DNA of 64,000 nucleotides from an uncultured Myxococcales bacterium (lineage in GTDB: Bacteria > Myxococcota_A > Polyangia > Polyangiales > Polyangiaceae). The notes under the pieces were generated by a model. The model ran no database searches, had not been told where the DNA came from, and worked only from the letters and a program-made list of their open reading frames with translations. The position numbers and the translations under genes are program-made. The stretch is taken from NCBI GenBank assembly GCA_937872925.1, contig CALMUT010000066.1, forward strand, positions 1 to 64,000, written 5' to 3'. Shown here one piece after another: positions 26,919 to 33,492 of this stretch. Position 1 is the first letter of the stretch; each line of letters begins with the position of its first letter.

Positions 26919-27626
26919 ATGCGACGGATTTTTCGGGGATTGGTGTTGATCGGAGCGCTGGGCGCGCTTGGCGGTTCGGGCTGTGCCGACAACGACAGCT
27001 CGATGTTCGTCCGGGCAGTGTTGAAGCTCGAATCCGGAGAGTGCGTGGCCAAGCCGGATCCGTCTTCGACGTTCTTTTCCGCGGGCGTTGTGGATCTGGC
27101 TTTCCGCGACAGCTATTCGGCGTCGCTGCTGGTTGGTAACCAGTTGGTTCGCCGTGGTTCCAAGGAACTGGTGCGAACGGAGACTTCCCGGATCGTGATG
27201 CGGGGCGCGGAGGTCCGGCTGCTGAACGATCAGCAGCAACTGTTGCGTGAATTCACGGTTCCTGTTTCTGGGTTCATTGATCCCGGCACCGGTGACGAAC
27301 CGGGCTACGGCGTGACGAGCGCGCTCTTGATTCCGTCGGGACTAGCGCTCAGCGCGGGGACGCGCATCGTCGCGGATGTGCGCATATTTGGCGATACCCT
27401 TGGTGGCGAAGAGATCACCAGTGATTCGCTGAGTTTCCCCATCACGGTATGCGACGGCTGCCTGATCAGCTACCCGTCCGACGCCGACGATCCGGCGCAG
27501 CCGGGCTATCAGTGTATTGCAGGTGGCGACAACGCCAGCACGGACGCGCCCTGCCGCATGGGCCAGGACGAAGCGGTTGACTGCCGGTTGTGCGGCAACC
27601 TCTCCATTTGCGTTAGCCCGCCCTAA
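26919..27626 (+). CDS. Hypothetical lipoprotein
   Basis: 235 residues from ATG 26919, preceded by a purine-rich AGAGAGGA stretch. The signal peptide ends at GGSGC (Cys22), so the protein is lipidated. The N-terminal half (FVRAVLKLESGECVAKPD, FRDSYSASLLVGNQLVRRGS) is beta-rich; the C-terminal part contains cysteines in TVCDGCLISYP, YQCIAGG, CRMGQDEAVDCRLCGNLSICV that probably pair. No named domain. The next gene starts 6 bp after its stop, so the two are likely co-transcribed. Confidence 0.82.
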   Translation: MRRIFRGLVLIGALGALGGSGCADNDSSMFVRAVLKLESGECVAKPDPSSTFFSAGVVDLAFRDSYSASLLVGNQLVRRGSKELVRTETSRIVMRGAEVRLLNDQQQLLREFTVPVSGFIDPGTGDEPGYGVTSALLIPSGLALSAGTRIVADVRIFGDTLGGEEITSDSLSFPITVCDGCLISYPSDADDPAQPGYQCIAGGDNASTDAPCRMGQDEAVDCRLCGNLSICVSPP

Positions 27627-27631
27627 TCCCC

Positions 27632-28210
27632 TTGCATCCTACTCGTCCGCGCGGACTCGTTTTCGGCACTGCGGCTTGTTTCGCTCTGCTCTGCGCGGGG
27701 CATGCCGCGGCGTCGCCGCAATACAGCGCCGGTCTCGTGACCGGAGTTTGCGGCACCGGCGCGGAAGGCTCGCTGTGGCAGGATACGTGTTGGTTCAACG
27801 GCGCCCGGATGGAGCTCGTCCTCGGCCGCAGCCGCAGTGCGGATTTCGGGGCGGGTCCGTTCTTGGACCTCAACACTGCGGGCTTCGAGGATGTGCGAGT
27901 GGGCGGCGGCTTGCTTGGCGTCGCACCGTTCAGTGATTCGCTTCCTGTTGCGTTATCTCTCGGCGCCTACGCCCGGCGCGACGACGAGCGCTGGTTCCCG
28001 GGTGTCTCAGGCTGGCTTTTCCTCGGCAGCCGTAGCTACAACTTCCATTCAAACTACGCGATCGCGGCCGGGCTGCTCATTGGCTACCAACGCGATCTGC
28101 ACGAGCGCGGCAGCGACGCCGTCGTCATCGCGCTGCAGCTAGACGCGCTCCTGCTGGCAATTCCCGGAATATACGCAGTCTCGGCGTTGCGCGGCAGCCC
28201 GGAGGAGTGA
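27632..28210 (+). CDS. Exported hypothetical protein
   Basis: 192 residues from TTG 27632, the first start after the preceding stop. A signal peptide is present (GLVFGTAACFALLCAGHAAA, cleaved near ASPQ). The mature part is rich in Gly, Tyr and aromatic alternation (GGGLLGVAPFSDSLPVALSLG, WLFLGSRSYNFHSNYAIAAGLLIGYQ) and may be a small beta-barrel or outer-membrane-associated protein; no motif settles this. It follows the lipoprotein at 26919 by 6 bp and is convergent with zapA. The 76-bp gap to zapA is GC-rich and may form hairpins (for example CCCGGGC at 28230 with GCCCGGG at 28251). Confidence 0.72.
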   Translation: MHPTRPRGLVFGTAACFALLCAGHAAASPQYSAGLVTGVCGTGAEGSLWQDTCWFNGARMELVLGRSRSADFGAGPFLDLNTAGFEDVRVGGGLLGVAPFSDSLPVALSLGAYARRDDERWFPGVSGWLFLGSRSYNFHSNYAIAAGLLIGYQRDLHERGSDAVVIALQLDALLLAIPGIYAVSALRGSPEE

Positions 28211-28286
28211 GGGCGCGGTCCGGGTTGGTCCCGGGCCCGCTCGGGGTTTTGCCCGGGGGCCCTGCTGTCGGGTTTGGCGTTCGCCC

Positions 28287-28640
28287 CTAGGGAGCTTCGG
28301 GTTGGTCCGCAGGAGGATCGCTGATCACGTCGTTGGTTTCGTCGGGCTTTGAGTCTTCTTCGTTCAGAAGCGCGTCGATGCGCTGCAAGACGCTGGTCAG
28401 CATTTCCTTGGAGCGGACTTCAACGGCGCGGGTTCGCGCGCGTTCTGTTTCGAGGTCGTGAGCAAGGGAGATCGCGACGAGCAGAAGCGACTGGGGCGCG
28501 AGCGCACGGCCAGGTCCGGCCAGGTCGCGGAGCCTGGTGTCCACCACTTCAGCGAGACGCTGCAGCTCTGCCTCATCCGTGCTGGCGACCACTCGGTATG
28601 ATTGGCCGCCAACCCGCAGCTCGACGGCCGGGCGATTCAT
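28287..28640 (-). CDS. zapA: Cell division protein ZapA
   Basis: 117 residues from ATG 28640, where the family's usual beginning MNRPAVELRVGGQSYRVV starts; the longer upstream reading is not needed. ZapA is a small coiled-coil protein that binds and bundles FtsZ filaments at the division ring. Family features seen: VRVGG-type N-terminal strand, LQRLAEVVDTRL and LVAISLAHDLE, followed by a helical coiled-coil (RARTRAVEVRSKEMLTSVLQ). The acidic Pro-rich tail (SDPPADQPEAP) is longer than usual. It lies 56 bp downstream of the TetR gene on the same strand. Confidence 0.85.
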   Translation of the reverse strand: MNRPAVELRVGGQSYRVVASTDEAELQRLAEVVDTRLRDLAGPGRALAPQSLLLVAISLAHDLETERARTRAVEVRSKEMLTSVLQRIDALLNEEDSKPDETNDVISDPPADQPEAP

Positions 28641-28696
28641 CGCGGCAAAGGTACCACTTGGCGGGCACAATGGAAATGCAGCAAACCGCCGGGCTT

Positions 28697-29188
28697 TTAC
28701 TCGAAGATCGCTGAAACCGTCGCGGGAGGGGGTTCCTTTTCGTATCGACGGAGAATTGCCAGGGCTGCACCAGCGAGGGCGACGGCCCGGGCCGCTCGGA
28801 TGTTCTTGGAGGCGAACGCCCGCTCGAGCACCCGGGAAAACGGTTCTTCGGCTTGCTCGGTGGTGGTGAGCAGTAGCGCGCGGCGCACTGCGTCTTCTGT
28901 GGCAAAACGCAGGGCAATCGCTGCGATTTCTCTCGCGGTGCCGAGGCGACGCAGTGTCAGTTCGAGGGCAGCTCCTGCCTGGTCGATGGCAATTCGACGT
29001 GCGGTCTCGATGTCGCGAAAGTGCTGGTAGAAGGTGTTTCGACCGACGCCCGCAGCCGCGCAGATGTCGCGGACGGTCGTTTTTTCGCCGCGCGAAGCCA
29101 CAGCTCGGGCGACAGCACCGTTGAGGGCCGTGCGTTGGCGTGCCCAGCGCTCGGCGCGGGTCGCGTGGCGGTCATACTTGCCGCGCAT
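28697..29188 (-). CDS. TetR-family transcriptional regulator
   Basis: 163 residues from ATG 29188. The N-terminal 60 residues have the TetR helix-turn-helix (TTVRDICAAAGVGRNTFYQH, about residues 37-56). The ligand-binding part is unusually short for the family (around 100 rather than 130-150 residues) and Ala/Arg-rich. It is divergent from the BioF-like gene, and the shared upstream region holds inverted-repeat copies of TCAGGTATTT that are candidate operators, so it probably regulates itself and that synthase. The ligand is not predictable. Confidence 0.85.
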   Translation of the reverse strand: MRGKYDRHATRAERWARQRTALNGAVARAVASRGEKTTVRDICAAAGVGRNTFYQHFRDIETARRIAIDQAGAALELTLRRLGTAREIAAIALRFATEDAVRRALLLTTTEQAEEPFSRVLERAFASKNIRAARAVALAGAALAILRRYEKEPPPATVSAIFE

Positions 29189-29196
29189 AAAAACTC

Positions 29197-29259
29197 TCAG
29201 GTATTTTAGCAGGGGATTAAGAGTACTCGGGAGTTTTATTGAGTAGGTTAAATACCTGA
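29197..29259. promoter_or_regulatory. Candidate TetR operator: separated 10-bp inverted repeat
   Basis: TCAGGTATTT (29197-29206) and AAATACCTGA (29250-29259) are perfect reverse complements separated by 43 bp, in an AT-rich stretch that contrasts strongly with the rest of the window. A second palindrome GAGTACTC lies between them (29221-29228), and GTTTTATTGA occurs twice (near 29233 and 29270). Such spacing suggests two half-sites or two operators for the adjacent TetR protein. Inferred from placement and symmetry. Confidence 0.55.
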
Positions 29260-29265
29260 TATTAT
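29239..29265 (+). promoter_or_regulatory. Possible sigma70-type promoter of the BioF-like gene
   Basis: TTGAGT (29239-29244) and TATTAT (29260-29265) match the TTGACA and TATAAT boxes at 4 and 5 of 6 positions with a 15-bp spacer, one to two bp shorter than ideal. The right inverted-repeat arm lies inside the promoter, so a bound TetR protein there would block transcription. The match is modest. Confidence 0.35.
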
Positions 29266-29384
29266 TAGGTTTTATTGATCTGTGAGTGTTTCTGCTGTTT
29301 TTGGCTCTTTTCGTTGTTTGGGCGCTGAGCCGCGCTTCGGCTTTGCTTGGATCTTTGGCGGCTTTCCCGTGCTACGAGTTTCTC

Positions 29385-30500
29385 GTGTCTTTTCAGAATT
29401 GGGTCAAAAGGGAGCTTCTGGGTCTTGAATCCGCGGGGCTCCTTCGCCCTTCTCGGCCTGGTTCGCCCGGTGCTGAACACATCGACGCGTATTCCAACGA
29501 CTACTTTGGGCTCGCTCGGTCGGCCGTTTCACGTGCAACACTGCTCAACCGTTCTCCGGGCGCAGGTGCATCACGCCTGATCTACGGCAATTGCGGCGTA
29601 CATGAGGAGCTGGAAAGCACTCTCGCCGACTGGGTGCGCCAACCCGCCTCACTCCTGTTCTCCAGCGGATACGCGGCAAACGTCGGCGTGCTCACGGCGC
29701 TCTGCGACCACGACTCCGTCATCGTCTCAGACGCCCTGAACCACGCCTCGATCATCGACGGCGCGCGTCTAGCCCGAGCCGAAGTTCAAGTCGTGCCGCA
29801 CTTGGACTTGGAGGCTATCGAGCGCGCTCTGACCGGAGTTCCGAACGGAAAACAGGCGCTGGTCGTCACAGAATCCTACTTCTCGATGAACGGCGACCAA
29901 CCGAATATCGGCGCCCTGGCGAACCTCTGCGCCCGCCACCGAGCGGCCCTGGTGGTCGATGAGGCGCACGCTTTGGGCGTGTACGGACCTATGGGAAGCG
30001 GGCTGTGCGCTCAAGCAGACGTGAAGCCGGACATCCTAGTGGGAACCCTAGGCAAGGCAGTCGGAGTTCAAGGCGCCTTCGTGGCGTGCGAGGAAGCGAC
30101 ACGCGCCCTGCTTTGGAACCGGGCCCGGAGTTTCGTTTTCTCGACAGCGACCTCACCGCTAGTAGCTGAGCTAACCCTGGAACACGTCATGAAGCTCCAA
30201 GCAGCCGAGGGCGAACGCGCCCGCCTGCGAGACCTCGCAGCGGAGTTGCGCACTCTGCTCCGACAAGCTGACTTCCAGGTCATGCCCTCAGACGGACCCA
30301 TCGTTCCGATCCGCATGGCCGACTTCGAAACAGCGAAGCCCCACGAAGACACCCTGCCCGAAGCCGGGATCCTCACGCGCGCCATCCGCCCCCCCCCCAC
30401 CCCCGCCGGAACCGAACGCCTCCGCCTCACCGTCCACGCCGACTGGCCCGCCGACCTCCCCGCCCGAATCGCAAACACCCTAGCGGCCGCCCGCACCTAG
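29385..30500 (+). CDS. BioF-like alpha-oxoamine synthase (PLP-dependent)
   Basis: 371 residues from GTG 29385. A GTG at 29286 in the same frame would add 33 hydrophobic residues with low third-position GC, unlike family members, so it is judged untranslated. The fold-type I PLP enzyme is of the 8-amino-7-oxononanoate synthase group: YSNDYFGLAR, FSSGYAANVGVLTAL, SDALNHASIIDG, VVDEAHALGVYG and the catalytic Lys (about Lys224) in GTLGKAVGVQG. Family members condense an amino acid with an acyl-CoA or acyl-ACP (biotin, sphingoid base, 2-amino-3-ketobutyrate). No other biotin gene is near, so the product could instead be a secondary metabolite or lipid. It is divergent from the TetR gene. Confidence 0.85.
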   Translation: MSFQNWVKRELLGLESAGLLRPSRPGSPGAEHIDAYSNDYFGLARSAVSRATLLNRSPGAGASRLIYGNCGVHEELESTLADWVRQPASLLFSSGYAANVGVLTALCDHDSVIVSDALNHASIIDGARLARAEVQVVPHLDLEAIERALTGVPNGKQALVVTESYFSMNGDQPNIGALANLCARHRAALVVDEAHALGVYGPMGSGLCAQADVKPDILVGTLGKAVGVQGAFVACEEATRALLWNRARSFVFSTATSPLVAELTLEHVMKLQAAEGERARLRDLAAELRTLLRQADFQVMPSDGPIVPIRMADFETAKPHEDTLPEAGILTRAIRPPPTPAGTERLRLTVHADWPADLPARIANTLAAART

Positions 30501-30525
30501 TCCGCCGCCACCAGCGCGGGGGCAC

Positions 30526-30656
30526 CCGCCCACGCGCACGCCCACGCGCGCGCCCACGCGCACGCCCACGCGCACGCCCACGCCCACGCCCACGCACGCG
30601 CGCGCCCACGCCCACGCCCACGCACGCGCGCGCCCACGCCCACGCGCACACCACGC
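30526..30656. repeat. CCCACG/GCGCAC hexamer-type simple repeat
   Basis: About 130 bp between the convergent BioF-like and ABC genes consist almost entirely of CACGCC/CACGCG variants (CGCCCACGCGCACGCCCACG and so on), including a 28-bp unit (CCCACG three times, then a CACGCGCGCG run) in two adjacent copies from about 30583. It is strongly alternating purine-pyrimidine and may adopt Z-DNA or slip during replication. It does not look coding on either strand, even though frames stay open. Confidence 0.85.
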
Positions 30657-30677
30657 GCCTCCCCCGACTAGCCCACC

Positions 30678-31346
30678 TCACGAATGACGCATTGCGTCAC
30701 TCGCCACACGACCACCCTCGAGTCGCAGCACCCGCGCTCCCAGACGCTGTGCCATGCCCGGCGCGTGGTTCACGACGACGACCAACGCGCCGCGCTCGAC
30801 CTCCTCCCGCAACACAACTTCCAAGCGCTCTGAGCTGGCCGGGTCCAAGCCCGTGAATGGCTCGTCCAACAACACGACCGACGGCCCGTGCACCAACGCC
30901 CGAGCCAACGCGATGCGCTGCTTCTGCCCCCGTGACAGCGAAGAAAACACCCGATCGCCGAACACCTCGGCGCCCACGCGGTCGCGCACACGCTCCCAAC
31001 TGCCGGCCACTTCACATCCGTACAGCTGCGCCGCCAACTCCACGTTTTCTCGCCCACTCAGCTCGCCGTAACAGAACGCATCGTGGGCAACCCAGCCAAT
31101 GTGTTCCCGCACCGAAGACAGGTCGTCCCCAAGCGGTGGGTAGGTAACGGTGCCCCGGGTCGGTTTGAGAAGCGTGCCAATTACGGCCAATAACGTGCTC
31201 TTTCCAGCTCCGTTTGGGCCTTCCAAAAAAACCAAGGAACCCGCCGACAGCTCCGTGCTGACCCCGCGCAGCGCGGCGGTCCCGCCGAACATCCGCGTGA
31301 CGCCACTCACCACGACTCCCTCGACACCCGCCACGACCGGGCCCAT
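30678..31346 (-). CDS. ABC transporter ATP-binding protein (CcmA-like), orphan
   Basis: 222 residues from ATG 31346. Walker A is GPNGAGKST (residues 43-51), the ABC signature LSRGQKQR, Walker B VVLLDEPFTGLD and the switch His in VVNHAPGM, so it is a complete and probably active nucleotide-binding domain. The short length and RFGGxxALRGVSxxL-type start resemble CcmA, the heme exporter ATPase of cytochrome c biogenesis. A CcmB permease is not visible in the 600 bp on either side. Its partner is presumably encoded elsewhere or it works with a non-adjacent permease. It is flanked by the simple repeat and the divergent MoxR gene. Confidence 0.85.
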   Translation of the reverse strand: MGPVVAGVEGVVVSGVTRMFGGTAALRGVSTELSAGSLVFLEGPNGAGKSTLLAVIGTLLKPTRGTVTYPPLGDDLSSVREHIGWVAHDAFCYGELSGRENVELAAQLYGCEVAGSWERVRDRVGAEVFGDRVFSSLSRGQKQRIALARALVHGPSVVLLDEPFTGLDPASSERLEVVLREEVERGALVVVVNHAPGMAQRLGARVLRLEGGRVASDAMRHS

Positions 31347-31410
31347 ACCACAGGGTACCCGTTAAAGACTGCTTTTCACGATACCGATTTAGGCGACACC
31401 CCGTGCTACG

Positions 31411-32385
31411 ATGCCCACGATGACCTCATCTGCGGTCGCCATCAGCGGCGAGCGCCTCGAGTCCCTCACGGAGCTCAAAGAGGCGGTCGAACGCGCGCTC
31501 GAAGGCAAACCCGCCGTGGTGGAATTGGCCCTGGTCGCCCTGCTGGCGCGTGGCCACGTCCTCATCGAAGACGTCCCCGGTGTCGGCAAGACCACCTTAG
31601 CCCGCGCGCTGGCCAAAGCGGTCGGCGGCGAGATGCGCCGCGTCCAATTCACCAGCGACTTGCTGCCCAGCGATGTGCTCGGTGTCTCGATCTACGACCA
31701 ACGAACCGGCGAGTTCTCCCTGCGACAAGGCCCCATCTTTTCGAACCTGCTGCTAGCCGACGAAATCAACCGCGCAAGTCCACGCACCCAATCCGCGCTT
31801 CTCGAGGCCATGAACGACAGCCAGGTCTCCATCGACGGCAAGACGCTCCCGCTGCCAGAACCGTTTTTCGTCGTCGCGACCCAAAACCCCCAAGACTTCA
31901 CGGGCACGTTCCCGCTGCCGGAATCCCAGCTGGATCGCTTCATGCTGCGCCTGCGCATCGGCTACCCGCCGCCCCACGTCGAAACGCGGCTGATGATGGA
32001 ACCCGAAGGCGACCGCGTGAACAAGGTGCCCACGGTGCTCGACCCGCAATCCCTGGTCGAGCTGCAACGCGAGGTAGACCGGGTCGCCATGGACGCGGCG
32101 CTAGGCACGTATTTGCAGGCGCTTGTCACCGCCACGCGATCCACGCCCTCCCTCGCCCTAGGCGCATCCACACGAGCGGGCATGAATCTCAGCCGCGCAG
32201 CCCGCGCCCGGGCGCTCCTGTCCGGACGTCACTACTGCATCGCGGACGACATCCACGATCTGGCCGTTCCCCTCCTCGCGCACCGCGTGCGCCTCGCCTC
32301 CCATGCCGAAGGCTACGTGCCAGCGCGAGAAGAAGCGGAGTCCGCGGTGCGTGACGTGATCGCTCGCGTCCCCGTGCCGCTCTAA
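31411..32385 (+). CDS. MoxR-type AAA+ ATPase
   Basis: 324 residues from ATG 31411 (a second ATG at 31420 is possible). MoxR AAA+ motifs: Walker A DVPGVGKTTLA, Walker B LLADEINRASP, sensor-type ATQNPQDFTGTFPLPESQLD and sensor 2 region NLSRAARARALLSGR. MoxR ATPases act as chaperones for the assembly of partner complexes, commonly with a DUF58 protein. It is first gene of an operon with the DUF58 protein (6 bp away) and the transglutaminase-like protein (4-base overlap), a conserved three-gene module in many bacteria. Confidence 0.93.
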   Translation: MPTMTSSAVAISGERLESLTELKEAVERALEGKPAVVELALVALLARGHVLIEDVPGVGKTTLARALAKAVGGEMRRVQFTSDLLPSDVLGVSIYDQRTGEFSLRQGPIFSNLLLADEINRASPRTQSALLEAMNDSQVSIDGKTLPLPEPFFVVATQNPQDFTGTFPLPESQLDRFMLRLRIGYPPPHVETRLMMEPEGDRVNKVPTVLDPQSLVELQREVDRVAMDAALGTYLQALVTATRSTPSLALGASTRAGMNLSRAARARALLSGRHYCIADDIHDLAVPLLAHRVRLASHAEGYVPAREEAESAVRDVIARVPVPL

Positions 32386-32391
32386 AGCGCC

Positions 32392-33492
32392 GTGGCACGC
32401 GCCCGATCGAACCATCCCGACCTCCCGCAGCCCCCCTTGCGGCGCGCGGGCCCCAGCACACGTCTCTCCCGCGCGCTGCGCTGGTTTCGGCCACCGCGAA
32501 AACTCAAACTGACCCGCGAAGGCAAGTACTTCATCGGCATCACCTTCGGCGTCGGCTTTGCAGCCATCAACACGGGCAACAACCTGCTGTACCTGTTGCT
32601 CGGCATGCTGCTTTCGCTGATCGTCGTATCCGGCGTGATGAGCGAACTGAGCCTGCGGCACCTCACCGTGGTCCGAAGGCTACCGCCGCGGGCGCAAGTC
32701 AGCCGACCGCACCTCGTGGAAATCGAGGTCTACAACCACAAACAACGCGTGCCGTCCTACGCGATCGAAATTGAAGATCTGCGTGCAGGCCAACCCGCCG
32801 ACAAGCGCTGCTTCTTCCTAAAGATCAGTCCCAGCTCTGCCCAGGTAGCGGCCTACCGCCGAACCCCCGCCAGGCGGGGTCGGGACCATCACGTCGGTTT
32901 CCGCGTGGCGACACGATTCCCCTTCGGACTGTTTGAGAAATCCCGCGAGCTGAGTGCGGAGGGAGACCTGATCATCTATCCCGCGGTAGACGCCGTCCGC
33001 TTGCCCCCAGACCAAAGTGGACGCCGCGCCGGGGGCGAAGGTGCGCTAGGCCGAGGCTTCGGCGACGAAATGCTCGGCGTTCGCGTGATGCGGGATGGCG
33101 ATGATCCGAGGGACATCTACTGGCGCAAGAGCACGTTGCCCGGACAACTGGTGCTGCGGGAACGCGCCAAAGAAACGCGGCGAGACGTCGAATACACCAT
33201 CGACTCGATCCACCCCGGCGACGAAGCCGAGGACTCCTGGTCAGATCGATTCGAACGGCGGATCCGAGACGTCGCTTCGCGTAGCGTCGCCCACCTAAAA
33301 CGCGGAGATGCCGTCGCCGTAAGCACGACCGCAGGCGAGCGTACTCGCGCCAGCAGCTCCGGTGGCGCCGACCCGCTGCTCCGATTCCTGGCCTTGCTGC
33401 AGGCCACCCCAGAGCCTCGCGCCAAGACGGATCCCTCCATCAGGCTTTCAAAAAAGACGTCCTCCGACCCTACAGCGAAGGCCGCCGAATGA
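32392..33492 (+). CDS. DUF58 membrane protein
   Basis: 366 residues from GTG 32392. A basic Pro-rich cytoplasmic start is followed by a hairpin of two membrane helices (YFIGITFGVGFAAINTGNN, LLYLLLGMLLSLIVVSGVM). The C-terminal DUF58 domain is recognised by DPRDIYWRKST and the preceding RRAGGEG...GVRVMRDGDD. DUF58 proteins are the usual partners of MoxR ATPases; their biochemical role remains unclear. The tail (RFLALLQATPEPRAKTDPS) is low-complexity. The stop overlaps the start of the next gene (ATGA). Confidence 0.9.
   Translation: MARARSNHPDLPQPPLRRAGPSTRLSRALRWFRPPRKLKLTREGKYFIGITFGVGFAAINTGNNLLYLLLGMLLSLIVVSGVMSELSLRHLTVVRRLPPRAQVSRPHLVEIEVYNHKQRVPSYAIEIEDLRAGQPADKRCFFLKISPSSAQVAAYRRTPARRGRDHHVGFRVATRFPFGLFEKSRELSAEGDLIIYPAVDAVRLPPDQSGRRAGGEGALGRGFGDEMLGVRVMRDGDDPRDIYWRKSTLPGQLVLRERAKETRRDVEYTIDSIHPGDEAEDSWSDRFERRIRDVASRSVAHLKRGDAVAVSTTAGERTRASSSGGADPLLRFLALLQATPEPRAKTDPSIRLSKKTSSDPTAKAAE

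Noticed and set aside
28211-28286. Strong terminator pair between the exported protein and zapA
   Set aside because: The gap has GC-rich self-complementary pieces, but arms are only 7 bp with a long loop and there is no T tract. I note it in the gene entry only.
29286-29384. Hydrophobic N-terminal extension of the BioF-like protein as a membrane anchor
   Set aside because: Third-position GC of these 33 codons is much lower than in the rest of the gene, and the family starts near GTG 29385, so this stretch is more likely untranslated leader.
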